From Scoparia ambigualis (lineage: Eukaryota; Arthropoda; Insecta; Lepidoptera; Crambidae): a stretch of 64,000 bases of DNA. Positions 1-11,291 of this stretch are shown here, piece by piece. Position 1 is the first letter of the stretch; each line of letters starts with the position of its first letter. The position numbers and the translations under genes were made by a program. The DNA lies in NCBI GenBank assembly GCA_963921215.1, contig OY992517.1:32874357-32938356 (forward strand), read 5' to 3'. The notes under the pieces are model-generated. The model did not search any database and was not told where the DNA came from. It worked only from the letters and a program-made list of their open reading frames with translations.

Positions 1-514
1 GTTAAAAATTAAAATTACCTTTCTAAAGAGGGGGTGCCCTGCGGAATATCAATACAAATATTTTCATGTAAGAATTATTGTTTCATGCGTAAAACTAAGA
101 AAGTTGTCGAAAAAAATATTTTTTTAGGAGTAATAATTTTTTTAGGAGATTTATGTATTGTTTGTTATTGTTCAAAATTTCAACAAGGCTATGACTTTGT
201 GCAATGATCAGGCTAACTTACATAAGTTCTTTTAATGTATTTAACTAATTCAGCGCTTAGTACAAGTGACTTAAAAATACGTAAATTTTCACAATTTCAT
301 GCAGGACTCCCTTAAGATTAAATTAAATCTATAATATGATATTGGTCTATCTTTGTTACTGTGCTCATCTCATTCGTGGCTTTGAGCGGCGCACCTCAAT
401 CTCGAGAGCTTCCGTGTGTTAGTGGTTGCTATAAATCAATCCTAAAGCTACATAATATCATCTTTATATTTTGTGGAACATATTGGAATGAATAGTGCCA
501 CATAAATAGTATAA
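1..514. other. AT-rich DNA, nothing recognised
   Basis: There is no coding signal and no repeat boundary that I can define. Confidence 0.5.
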
Positions 515-516
515 TA

Positions 517-2120
517 CACTTCTGAACACATCTATTGGCCCACCTTAGAGTTTAGGTTTCTATGGGCCCTATTTAAAAACTATTGATGCAGTTTTAAACC
601 TGATACATTTTACCATCTTTTTCGATAATATTGTTTTTAATTTGAATTCAGAATACCACACGACATGGAGCTACGCCTAACAAGTCGGGTATGCGCCTTG
701 ATGAAGGCAGTTGATTTTTGAATAGAAAACATGTTTTATCAAATAAAGGTTTAATTTAATAACGCGTGTTGCCTCCATGGGCATCTACGACAGCTCTCAT
801 ACGATTAGGCATAGAGTTTATCAACCGCTCTATGAAATTTTGAGGGATCATCTCCCATTCCTCTTCTATGGCAGTTTTCAACTCCTGCATCGTCTGGGCA
901 ACTGGCTGATGAGCCCTAACACGTCTTTTTAGCTCGTCCCACATGTGCTCAATCGGGTTCATGTCTGGGCTTCTGGCTGGCCAGTCCATAATTGTGATGT
1001 TCACATCCCGAAGATATTCCCTGACGATGCCGGCCGTATGGGCTCTTGCATTATCATGCATAAAAAGAAAATTTGGGCCCACATGGTCCACGTATGGCAT
1101 CACGTGAGGTTCTAAGCACTCACGAATGTACCTTTCAGCATTTCATGGTCAGCCGTGGTCCCGTAATAACCTCAAGTTGAGTTTTGCCGCTCGCGGATAG
1201 ACCGCCCCAGACAGCCCATGAGCCACCGCCATAAGCAACCCTCTATTCAAAGCAGTATTGTGCAAAACGCTCCCCCTTACGGTCGGTAAACCTTCTTCCT
1301 TCCATCATTGCCATGTAACGTAATTTTAGACTCATCAGAAAAGAGTACACGGCTCCAATGCTGCTTAGTCCAATTTAAATGAGTGCGCGCGAAATGAAGA
1401 CGCGCTGTTCGGTGGGCTCGCGTTAGTTTGGGGCCATTAGCTGGCTTGTGTGGTACCATATCGCGTTCTTATAACCTTCTCCGAACAGTTCAAGCGCTCA
1501 CAGATTACTCCGTGGAAGTCGCGAAGTTGATTTTGTATCTCAATGGAAGTAAGGTGACGATTTCTCAAGCTGGTCGTCGCGATGAATCGATCCTGCCTTT
1601 CCGTTGTGACCCGAGATCGTGGCCTTCCTTGGCGACGAACAAAGCCGCCAGTCTGTAGGTACCTCCGATAAACATTTCGGACCGCAGATCGACTTAAATT
1701 AAGTTGAGCACTCACATTTCTTTGGCTGTGTCCGGCCTGGATAAGTGCTACAGCTTGGGCGGCGACTTCAGGCGAAGTATCCATAGATTATTGATAGAAC
1801 CTCACCTTAATGTTAAGAATAAGTAATGTTTGTTGCAAAACCAAAGAGAAAAATCACACTTTCAAGAATTAAATCCAAGTAAATCAATAAAATCAAGTTT
1901 TCTTAGTATTCGATTGTTTGATATCAACGAACAGGCTCCAAATTGTTTATGTTTCTTTAAATTCTGTGTTTGAAATTTAAAAAAAGACTATTGAATAAAA
2001 TTATGAATGTGCCTGGTTCAAAACTGTACAAAAACTTTTTGCTCGACCTAATATAAATTTTTAGCTAGGACTAAACGAAACTGAAAATTCAAGGTGGGCT
2101 AATAGATGTGTCCAGAAGTG
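517..2120 (-). mobile_element. Tc1-like DNA transposon, inactive
   Basis: Inverted ends at 515-546 and 2091-2122 match over 32 bp with 2 mismatches and sit on TA at both sides, as expected for Tc1/mariner insertion. The interior carries one minus-strand transposase, broken by frameshifts. Confidence 0.9.
756..1784 (-). pseudogene. Tc1-like transposase, frameshifted
   Basis: The N-terminal part (1784-1437) has paired helix-turn-helix features (QRNVSAQLNLSRSAVRNVY). The middle (1459-1277) has the catalytic strand VLFSDESK. The C-terminal part (1103-756) has FMHDNARAHTA and then SPDMNPIEHMWDELKRRV, giving the second Asp and the final Glu of the DD34E triad. The three parts lie in different frames. 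Full Tc1 transposases are about 340 residues, so most of the protein is represented. Confidence 0.9.
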
Positions 2121-2175
2121 TAGTTGCATAGTAGTTCGTGCTTGTAAGATATGTTTTCCATGTAACCTTCTAATT

Positions 2176-3560
2176 TATTTATTTATTTATTTATTTCAGG
2201 CTACAATGGCCCATAGCAACATAAATATCTTATAGACTAACATACATACAATTATAACATAAAACTAAAGAAATAAACTAATTTGCACGTAAACACGGCG
2301 CCGTGCGACGCAGCGCGGTGTCCGGTAGCCGGCCACGGAATCGCCGGAACATGACACCCTTCGGCCAAAATTCCTCTTTCATCAGAGTGGATAGATGGAC
2401 GGTCGGTACTCTCACCACAAATGAATTAAAATTCACGTTATGGCGGGACTCCAATCGCTCGACTCTCAGAGTGAATTTGCGCTTGATTCTGATATACTCT
2501 ACGATCTCCTCTGCCTTCGTAGAGTAATGCAGTCGGGACAAGTACAGCAGCGTCGTCGGTATAGCTGGACGCAGCAGGTGGTTCGGTCCGGTCGGTGCAA
2601 CACCGCACAGGTTTCGACAGGCGGGCTTCCTCTTCTTCCTTTCGACCTTGACAAAGCCCTCTTCGTCGAGACGATGATCTTGCGGTGCCGCAGGAGTAGC
2701 CTCATGGATTAGGCTACTTTTCTTTTTCCCTTGAGGCGGTCGCCGCTCAGGTTGCGGAGCGGCGGTGGCGGCAGCGCCGACAGGTCGGCTGGCGGCCGCA
2801 GCAGCGTAGGCACGTTGTGGTGTTGACGCGCAAACGCGTGACGTCCCCACCGGGGCGGAGGGGCGGGCGGCGGGGCGCGGGGCATCGCGCGCACTGACAG
2901 CGGCCGGTGACGCATCCATATGCGCCGACTCGAAACTGCTGATGGATGCATTTTGCGCCCCGCGACGAGTGTTTACGTAAGAGGCCTCGGGTGACCTACA
3001 TACCGAAGCAGTGTTGCTTAGTAACACTACCTGGGCGCGCAACTCACCAATGGTGTTATTTGAAGCCTCTAACTTCTCCACTACTTCGGCCAGGCTTGAT
3101 TTGAGGAAGTTGATGTCCTTTAACAGCCTGGTGACATCTACATGGTCGAACGTGACGGGAGGCAGCTTGTGAAGCTCCTTTGCCACGAACGAAGGCACGT
3201 CGTCCGGGTCGGTCTCCTTCAGCAGGCTGATGATGTCCTGGAGACTTCTTTCTGTTCCATCCCTCCGGCGAGATGGCATCTGGTTGGCTTTACCGAGCGT
3301 CTGGAATAGCAGCACCTTGCCACTGCAAATCTCGTCCTCCTTGAAGTTGGACTTGCAGATCTGCAAGATGCTGACCTCGTCCATAGTGTCAATGGCGTTT
3401 TGTATAAACGCCAACAACTCGTTGACTATGAGTTGGGAACTCATAGTTACTCTGACGTGCAACGGCTATTGCCGCGCAACTCGCGAATTATTAATAATTC
3501 TTACTGCGCAATGGAGCGCGTCCGTTTCCGAGCGCGATTCGCACTACACTAATGTGTTCG
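2176..3560 (-). mobile_element. ORF1-only LINE-type retroposon copy
   Basis: The minus-strand order is leader, 394-residue ORF1, about 80 bp of 3' sequence, and a tandem AAAT tail (2176-2199). The tail marks the 3' end of a retrotransposed copy. The 5' limit near 3560 is a guess. Confidence 0.55.
2278..3462 (-). CDS. LINE ORF1-like protein, intact, without an RT partner
   Basis: This is an uninterrupted 394-residue frame. The N-terminal 130 residues include a helical segment (LKDINFLKSSLAEVVEKLEA) that looks like a coiled coil. The middle is Ala/Pro-rich. The C-terminal 100 residues (LYLSRLHYSTKAEEIVEYIR, then TLRVERLESRHNVNFNSFVV) resemble the RRM-like RNA-binding module of lepidopteran LINE ORF1 proteins. 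Directly after the stop comes a short 3' tail ending in an AAAT repeat at about 2176-2199, so no endonuclease/RT frame is present. It could be a gene recruited from an ORF1, but an ORF1-only retroposon copy seems likelier. Confidence 0.7.
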   Translation of the reverse strand: MHVRVTMSSQLIVNELLAFIQNAIDTMDEVSILQICKSNFKEDEICSGKVLLFQTLGKANQMPSRRRDGTERSLQDIISLLKETDPDDVPSFVAKELHKLPPVTFDHVDVTRLLKDINFLKSSLAEVVEKLEASNNTIGELRAQVVLLSNTASVCRSPEASYVNTRRGAQNASISSFESAHMDASPAAVSARDAPRPAARPSAPVGTSRVCASTPQRAYAAAAASRPVGAAATAAPQPERRPPQGKKKSSLIHEATPAAPQDHRLDEEGFVKVERKKRKPACRNLCGVAPTGPNHLLRPAIPTTLLYLSRLHYSTKAEEIVEYIRIKRKFTLRVERLESRHNVNFNSFVVRVPTVHLSTLMKEEFWPKGVMFRRFRGRLPDTALRRTAPCLRAN

Positions 3561-4140
3561 AAGCATGTATTGCAGTTAGCAGATTCACCAGACCCCATTG
3601 GAATAGACATTTGTATTTTTCCACAGTTTACAAGCACGAACAACGATTCAACCCGACCTGCCACTTCAAGATGCTTTATTTTTTTGCTTGTATGCTGACT
3701 CATCAATAGCGTACTGTTCTGCAAATATTCTACAATCGTGCAGGCTTAAATAATTATAGCTTTTAGCATGGATGCTAGTTAAACATCATCAATAAGTATG
3801 AAACATTCGACGCTTAAGTACTCTCGTTCGTTTGTGTTCACCACACATGCCACTGCTGGGAATTGAATTCGGGACCTTTATACAACACTAGCAGACCGCC
3901 GGCGACTTCATTTGCGTGGACCCCGTGACCCCGTGACGAATGTTCAAAATGACTGCCCTCCCAAGAACACTTATTGTGACGTAACTGAAATAGTTAGACA
4001 TATGCTATCGCGACACTTTTTGTAGATTATGGTGTGTTCTGCAAAGCCATAGTACATTATTTATTCTATCATCAATAGTTTTCCTAGCGCACGCGATTTA
4101 AGGAATTTATTTGAGTTATAGTAAGGATCCCTAATTTTTT
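3465..4140. other. Non-coding, with a dispersed repeat at 3966-4070
   Basis: A stretch at 3840-3905 has a B-box-like core (GAATTGAATTC region) typical of a decayed tRNA-derived SINE. The segment 3985-4060 (CGCGACACTTTTTGTAGAT core) recurs at 46563-46620. Confidence 0.45.
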
Positions 4141-4145
4141 TGAAA

Positions 4146-5227
4146 ATATAGATAGATAGATAGATAAATTCTTTATTGCACATACATGTAGAACAATTTT
4201 ACAATATAAAACTTAAATCTAGTATGAGCAAAGGCGGTCTTATCGCTGAAAGCGATCTCTTCCAGACAACCTTTGGTTTTAGGACCCAAGAAAGAGAAAG
4301 AGGAAGTGCGCAAGTACAATTAAACAGAATTACACGATAGTTAATTAATAAAAACAGGTATTATAATTATATACTTATAAATATATTTAAAATTAGACGT
4401 ACATATATATATACAACGATATAAGTATCATACATACACACATACATACATATATATTAAATAAACTATTACATGTTACTAGCAGATGACTTAGCTAATA
4501 GATGCTTGTGTAGCATAGATTTGAAGATAGAAAGTGTCTTGGAGTGTCGGATTTCGTAGGGTAAGTTATTCCAAAGAAAAGTAGACTGGACTGTGAACGA
4601 ATCCTTAAAATAACCTGACCGGGTAAAGGGAGCCTTTAGTACATTATCCGATTTTGACCTGAGACCACGGTTGTGATCCTCCCCTAGAAACCGGAAACAT
4701 CCTTTAAGGTAGGAAGGAGTACGAGGATCATACAGTACGTTTAAAACGAGAGTGAGGATATGCTCCTCACGGCGCAACCTAATAGGTAGCCATTCAAGCC
4801 TATGCCTGTATTCAGACACATGGTCGAACTTACGCAAACCGAAGATAAACCTGACGCAGAGATTTTGAAGGCGTTGTAGCTTATTAAGCAAGTTCTCATT
4901 AAGATCAACAAGGCAGACATCGGCGTAGTCTAAGATCGGTAGAAGGAGAGATTGCGCAAGCTCGACCTTGGTCTTCACAGGAAGCAAGTTCCTCCACTTC
5001 CTAAGCGAACCAGAGGCAGCAAACACCTTACGACTCATCTCTGCTACTTGTGGAGCCCAGCAGAGGGTACAGTCGAAAAGGACCCCTAGATTCTTTACAA
5101 CATCGCAGTAGTTTATTGAGATACCGTCAAAGAAGAGCGAAGGGACAGATAAATTGTTTAACTTGGCTGTTTGTTTATAGAATGTTGAATATAGCCTATG
5201 TCTCCCGGAGATAGTGTAGCTTTCCAA
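4146..5227 (-). mobile_element. CR1-type LINE, 5'-truncated 3' end
   Basis: A 252-residue open frame (5227-4469) matches the C-terminal end of a LINE reverse transcriptase (NYCDVVKNLGVLFDCTLCWA, then LLPILDYADVC, LQRLQNLCVRFIFGLRKFDH). It lacks the catalytic palm. About 320 bp of 3' UTR follow, ending in a GATA-type tandem tail at 4146-4165. Truncation at 5227 is typical of incomplete reverse transcription. Confidence 0.85.
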
Positions 5228-5231
5228 CTGT

Positions 5232-5322
5232 GAAATAATTTTTTAAATCGGTCTAGTAGTTTCGGAGCCTATTCAATACAAACAAACAATCAAATGTTTC
5301 CTCTTTATAATATTAGTATAGA
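5232..5322 (-). mobile_element. Helitron-like terminal fragment
   Basis: Read on the minus strand, it begins TCTATACTAATATTATAAAG, matching the TC(C)TACTAATATTATAAA end of the element at 39503. The remainder runs into the truncated LINE. Confidence 0.45.
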
Positions 5323-5860
5323 TTACCATCAGAGGTAATAATAGTACCCGGCAACACCTCTGAGGCAATAGGCAGGGTCATTGCCACACACCTCAAGGCT
5401 ATCCAACCACTTTTTTTTTATTGGTTTGCCTTCATCTCAGCTGATGGTACGACGATAACGCTGAAAGTGGAAGTGCGCTTCTCCCGGAGTCCTCAACCAC
5501 TGAGGAACTGGCTATGTTATCTCTAAACTGCCGGAACACAACAACGCTATTAAAATTGTTGTTATGGCGCCAGACCTTAGATAAGATGGTGGTAGCTAGC
5601 CAGGCGGACCTAACAAGCCCTACCACCAACCAAACAAAGTACATAAAGATGTACCCCCTCTAGCAATCGAACCCGGGACCTCTGGGTCTAAGAACGGAGA
5701 CTAGACCAAAGGTGCGATTAAATAATTGTGGTATTCAATAATTTTACTGTGTTCTCTCATTAAGCAGCGCCATCTAGGAAGACTCGTCTAAGAACGCTGG
5801 CGAAGATGCGTTATGGCTGTTCTAAGTATTGTTTTAATGTGTGGTTGGCGTTGTCGGCAG
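5323..5860. other. Decayed repeats upstream of the exon at 5861
   Basis: The region 5650-5690 contains a tRNA T-arm-like segment (AATCGAACCCGGGACC), suggesting a degraded SINE. No coding signal was seen. Confidence 0.4.
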
Positions 5861-5957
5861 GAGGCGGAGCTGAGCGCGTGGACTTCGTTCCTGCAGCACG
5901 CCATCGACGCCGCCTGCGGCACCGAGGTGGTGATCGACAACCTGCACAACATGATCG
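5861..5957 (+). CDS. Penultimate visible exon of an unidentified plus-strand gene
   Basis: The acceptor TTGTCGGCAG and donor GTAAGC bound a 97-nt exon encoding EAELSAWTSFLQHAIDAA, then CGTEVVIDNLHNMI. The Trp-containing amphipathic helix resembles the last helix of PH domains ('...W...L..AI..'), but I cannot name the protein. It is GC-rich in an AT-rich setting and ends in phase 1, which matches the exon at 11077. Upstream exons must lie before this window or are not recognisable in it. Confidence 0.6.
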
Positions 5958-7645
5958 GTAAGCCTGCAACCTGCCAACATGAACGGCCAACTGATAATGA
6001 AATACAACTGCCTAAGCTTCATGACGCAGCCGGCCACAAGCACACGCCCTCGCCCCCGCCCCGCGATGGACAAACTCATTGCAGTCCTTACACTCGCGCG
6101 TAGCCGACCCAGCAGCTGCGGTCCTAATGCCCCTATTCCCGGTAATTTCGCTAGAACTATGCTGCTGATCCCGGCCTGTTTGGTTCAGGGCAGGTTCTTA
6201 CCACCAGGCAATCCTTGTTCCGTTCCCTGCTGCTTCCCTTCTCTCCCTCTTACTGCTGAGCGCGTGGCTGGCTTTCCCGCAGCGCGCATGTTCGGTTACA
6301 CTAATAGAATAGAATAAAATATGTGTATTTTCTTGGTGATGTGATGTACTTTCTACCATACAGATTGCCTACAAATTTACTTAATACATATGGAGACCTG
6401 TCCGTTAGAAAACTTTATGTACTAAATTCTATACTTTAAAAGCACAAATCTACAGATTATGATATAACTATAAAAAATAGAAGAAGAAAGAAATATAGCT
6501 TACCGCATTAAACGATCTCAAAACATCCTTTGCTGCTAAACAATATCACGTTTAAGACAAATTGGAAGAGCGGTGACTCCCTGATACAGGTATTTTATAC
6601 TTAACAGGAAAGTCACCTCAACATTATAAAAACCTAGTTTGTTAATAAAATAAAACATTGTTATTTTATTTTATTTTTTTATTTGAATAGATTACAAAAG
6701 ATCCAAAAAGCAAAATCAGCTGTTAAATATAATATAAACCTCTTTAGTTTATTGCATGCGATGCCTGTTTAATATCTATATACCTATTATTATTTTTTTA
6801 CTTTTGGAGTTGGCGTTCATAACAAGTGTATACTGCCACAGATGTTATCGGAAAATAAGATAGTTGTATGTCCAGTAATGTTAGGAAGAATTTTGAAACA
6901 AATTAGAAATATAAATGGATCGAGTATACTTCCTTGCGGAATTCGAAATGTGTATTTTAAATGATTATAATGTGTATGTAACTAGTTCCTGCACGTTGCT
7001 GGCGTGTGCATCAGTACCGACTCTTACAAAGGCTAGCTTATAGCAAAAGTGATACGGATAGCTACGTACATGTACGAAGAGGAAGTCAATCAGAGTGTAT
7101 GACATTTTGTGATGCCGTTGGGAGTAGTGCGGCCGTTACGCCACCCGCTGCTGGCGCGCGTGGGTGTTTATGCCCCGGTCGGTGCATTATTTCATTTTTA
7201 AATGTTTACGTGATATCGTTTAATAGGGATTTTTATTAGAGCGACCTCGTCACCGGTTTGCTCACGTTTATAACGACGCGAAGTCGGGGGTCGCCCGTAA
7301 ACTGCAGCATTTCATATTTTTATTCAAATAAGCTTTATTCGTTGTGCTTGTAGTTTAACCGAAAATAGAAAAGTTTTATAAAAGCATTTTCTATTGCATA
7401 TGAAATGATTTGAGACCAAGCAAATGTATGTTGTAACGGTAATTCATCTCTATCATAATTTTCCATTGTAAGATTCGCACTGCAGGCCACCGACAGAAAG
7501 GCGGGGTCGAAGTGCAATTAAAGTTTCCCTTTCCATTAGTTTATTTATTTTTATAGGGTTGTTACCCATTTGTTAAGGCCGTATCTAGCCTTTAAAGCTT
7601 ACAAAAAATAATTAAAAAGAGAATAGAACCATTGCTGCAAAAATA
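5958..7645 (+). other. Intron of the plus-strand gene, first part
   Basis: The DNA is AT-rich. There is a GC-richer block at 7110-7180 with no convincing exon. Nothing else was recognised before the Tc1 element at 7646. Confidence 0.5.
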
Positions 7646-9149
7646 CACTTCGCGGCACTGGAAATGGCCCAAACGTTAACAGTGCGATATGAAGGAAATA
7701 AGTCGTCGTATCTTATAACTTTGTGTGACCATTCATCAATTCGATCGTTTTTGTCATTTTAAGAGGATAGTTACAAAAACATGTTCGTTACTTAGCCTTT
7801 GTGACACTTGACGCATTGCTGTGTTAAGACTCAAAAAAGAAAGGTGAGTTTTAATTAAATTAAAAAATGTGTTTGCAGTTGATATTGTTTCTTTTGTTTT
7901 TAAATTAATCTGTAGTTATGCTTCTTTGCAAAATCATACCACAATGCTCATTACTCCAGCTCTTGAGCAGCGACTTGTCGCTTCAGCTGTATTGCTTAGG
8001 AATCAAGGGAAAACTCAACGGGAAATGGCTGAGATTTTAAATGTACCGCGTACAAATCTGAGATATGCATTGACAAGGTACGATCAGACCGGGTTCTATA
8101 CCAGAAGGCCAAGAACGATCGATTCATTGCCCTCGCAATTTTGCGAATTCGGTTTCTTACCGCGGTCGAGATCCGACAACGCCTACAAATTGCAAGACGG
8201 GTTAATGTGAGTGAGCGTACAATTAGACGAAGAATGGAGGAACGTAATCTAAGTGTCTGAAGACCAGCTCGGGGTCCAGAACTCCTCCAAGAGCATCGTG
8301 TAGCTCGACTTCGTTATGCCAGAAAACACGTAAATTGGAAGCATGAGCAGTGGAGCAAAGTTTTGTGGACTGATGAAAGCAGAGTGGCCTCAAGAGCCCC
8401 TGTTGGTCGTCAGCGTGTGTGGAGAAGGCATGGAGTACGGTTTCTGCCAATCACTACTACTCAAACTGTCAGCTTCCATGGAGGATCCGTTATAATTTGG
8501 GGCGGGATCAGCTCCGAGGCACGTACAGATTTAGTGGTGGTGGAGGGTCGTCAAATTCAGTGCGATTCATCCAAGACATCCTTCAAGAACATGTTTTGCC
8601 ATACGTGGGGTTCATTGGTCATGAAGAATTTCTTGTAATGCAGGATAATGCTTGACCTCACACAGCTCGTTGCATGAACGATTATCTTTTAGATGTCGGA
8701 ATTAAAAAAATTCGGCGGCCAGCAAGAAGTTCAGACATGAGCCCTATAGAACATGTTTGGGATATGCTAAAAAGCTTCATAACTTGAAAACCGCGCTGGT
8801 GGCCGCCTGGGAAGAAATTCACCTAGTAGACATAAAAAACATCATCCAAATCATGCCTGATCGCATGCAGGCGGTCATCAGGGCCAAGGGTGGTAAGGTA
8901 ACATTCGTTATTAATTTTAAGTGTAATGTTTTGATTTTTTTAGTGCTTAAGTTTGAAATTTAACATTGTTTGTAGCGAAAAATGCCCTTTTTTGTAAATT
9001 GATTAAAACTTTTTCTGTAAATTTTTTAGCAAAAATGTATGTAAGGATAACAATTACATTAATTCGAAGAAAAATTGTGCATTTTAATTTCAAAAATAAA
9101 TGATAAGGGTCACAATGTGTTTGGGCCACCTTCCGTGCCGCTGAGTGTG
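7646..9149 (+). mobile_element. Second Tc1-like transposon, inactive
   Basis: Inverted ends begin TACACT at 7644 and 9151 and share GCGGCAC and GGCCCAAAC cores over about 30 bp. TA is present on both sides. It lies in the intron of the plus-strand gene. Its ends differ from those of the element at 517, so it is a different Tc1 family. Confidence 0.85.
7944..8914 (+). pseudogene. Tc1-like transposase, stops and frameshifts
   Basis: The HTH part runs MLITPALEQRLVASAVLLRN, then EMAEILNVPRTNLRYAL. The catalytic VLWTDESR is near 8363, FLVMQDNA is followed at once by an in-frame TGA near 8655, and MSPIEHVWDML is near 8740. At least three lesions separate these pieces. Confidence 0.88.
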
Positions 9150-10474
9150 TATTCATGAATGCTTACGCCGCCGGTTGCGGACCTGCCAGCCCACTGTCCA
9201 CAAGCGTTGAAAATGACATTTAAAATACATGTATCTTTCAAATGACTCCAGTATTTGTCAATAAATACATTACCTTTAATGGCTCTGCTTCGATTGAATC
9301 TTTCGTATATTTAAGTATTTTTCGCATTATTCATTGGTATGTAGTTAATTTACAAAACGCTTCTTTAAGACGTTTCTAATAACCTCTACCCTAGTACAAT
9401 AGGGTAGAGGTTAATAGCTGCAACAAAAGCTGAGCTGGTCAGCCTTTTCGGCCAACCTATACCTATTTATTAGTGGATTATTATTATTTATTTATTTTTT
9501 CTTAATTTTTTTTATCCTTTCCTTCTTTCCTGTGTGTATTTATTGCCGAATAAATGATTTACTTACTTACTTCTTACTTACAATGGAAAAATACACACCA
9601 CCCCACATTGGGCCAGCGTAGTGGGTTATGGCCCACTTTCCCATGTGACGTTGTCCATGTGGGAAGGCCTGTGCCCAGCAGTGGGACGTTTATTTAGGCT
9701 GATGATTACTATGGTTTTATTTTTAATTATGTATACCGTTATTTTATGTATTCTACTCTGTTTATTTTATGTCAACCGAGATATTAACTCAACTACGAAA
9801 AGAACATTAAAATCAGCAGTGTTCAGTGAATATTAAAAAGCAAAACTTAAAAAAAAATACTTAGCATTAACGGTATTATACGTGTATGATTGTATTTTTC
9901 AGACCAACTTTGAATTTGTTTTTTTCGGAGATTACATGTATTTTACAGGAAAAATATTAAGTTTTGAAAGAACAAAATGTATCTTTCGCCATTTTCAACG
10001 CTAATTGTCACTAATTTCGCTTTTACTAAAACTCGTGTTTTCTGTCCCGAACCATTTAATACATAATAATACCAGTCCCGAACTAAATCTGAGAGCTGAA
10101 TTGTCCATTTGAAAAAATATAATAAAACCACGGGATCCTCAGTATCAGTTCCGAAGATCGGTACTGAAGTGATTAAATGGTCACGATTTTCCCACAATAA
10201 TGTTTTACGGTCGTTTCGATTTGGCCTGACCTCTAGCTTTTTTATCTTTGTCTTATTATTTAATTATTTCTTGTTTTTTGATTAGCTTATTTAAGTTAAA
10301 AACAATAGCAGTTTTTTCTGAGCGGTCCTTGGGTAGTAGTAAGTTTTTTTTGTAAACTGCCTCGACGTGAAGCGAGTTAGAGTCCTTATAATACTGTAAG
10401 GGTATAATTTAATCGCACTATCGGAACAACTATTAGCTGACCCCTTATACTTACTCATAAATACATACCGGTAG
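9150..10474 (+). other. Intron of the plus-strand gene, with a SINE-like piece
   Basis: Positions 9600-9705 are a copy of a dispersed repeat ending CCCAGCAGTGGGACGTTTA and GATGATTA, also seen inverted at 17568 and 51015. The rest is AT-rich without signal. Confidence 0.5.
9600..9705 (+). repeat. Dispersed repeat family B, plus orientation
   Basis: It contains GGCCAGCGTAGTGGGTTATG and the CCCAGCAGTGGGACGTTTA core followed by a GATGAT-type tail. This is a common lepidopteran retroposon 3' end. Inverted copies are at 17568-17895 and 51015-51115. Confidence 0.7.
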
Positions 10475-10971
10475 AACGGGGCTATTTGGTAACCGTGGGG
10501 CTTTTTTAAAAAAAATAATATTTTTGAACGAATGCAAACATATTAACGTGAACGCAACCTTTTTATTCTCTAACATTTGGTAACTCCGTTATCTGTCAAT
10601 CTCGACCAATCAGAGAAAAGAACACCGCGCGCGTGATGTTAAGAACTACATTTAGCGAGAGTGTCAGTTTTCTTCCAAATTAGTTTTTAAGTAAAAATGT
10701 TAAATTATTTAGTGTTGACTTTTACATTATTTGTAAATTTTTAAATGTATGTTACCAAGTATTGCCGTCCGTGTTTATATTGAAATAAAAACAGTTTATA
10801 AAGATATTTTGTATGTTATTTTGTATGCATTTTGTTCATTCTACGTTTTTATTTTTGTATTTTTTAGAGTTATATCTGTATTAAGCAACACATACTTCTT
10901 TATCTGTTAAAAATTAAAGGAAAAATAAATATTCAAATTTTATTCCTACTTTTTTACCAAATAGCCCCGTT
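10475..10971. mobile_element. MITE with perfect 18-bp inverted ends
   Basis: The ends AACGGGGCTATTTGGTAA (10475-10492) and its exact reverse complement (10954-10971) enclose about 460 bp of non-coding DNA. GGTA occurs at both flanks (10470-10473 and 10972-10975), a possible target duplication offset by one base. Superfamily not assigned. Confidence 0.75.
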
Positions 10972-11076
10972 GGTACTTATTTGAGTCCATGTCATCGGGT
11001 TTCGGCTCAGCACTCTAGCTGTGTGAAGTTCGTTGACGGCCGATGACGTCGTGTGACGATAAGTGTTGTGTTGCAG

Positions 11077-11291
11077 CGGAGCAGCGGCGCTGCGTGCGCG
11101 AGGTATCCTCGTCCACGGTGTTCGCGTCGCTGTGCGAGCCCAGCCCCGCTGAAGCGGGATCGGGCGGCGGGGCGGGGGCGGGCGCGGGCGCGGCGGCGGG
11201 GGCGGTGGCGGGGGCGGCGGCGGGCGCCGGCTCCCCGCTGGAGCGGCGCGCGCCGTCTGCCGCGTGCAGCACGCCCATCGCGCGCGACTAG
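11077..11291 (+). CDS. Terminal exon of the unidentified plus-strand gene
   Basis: The acceptor is GTGTTGCAG. With the phase-1 G from 5957 the frame reads AEQRRCVREVSSSTVFASLC, then EPSPAEAG, a long Gly/Ala repeat, SPLERRAPSAACSTPIARD and TAG at 11289-11291. The tail is low complexity and probably disordered. Several longer open frames on both strands over the same GC-rich block are shadows; this frame is preferred for splice phase and for continuity with the exon at 5861. A 3' UTR probably follows, but I see no clear AATAAA close behind. Confidence 0.6.
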
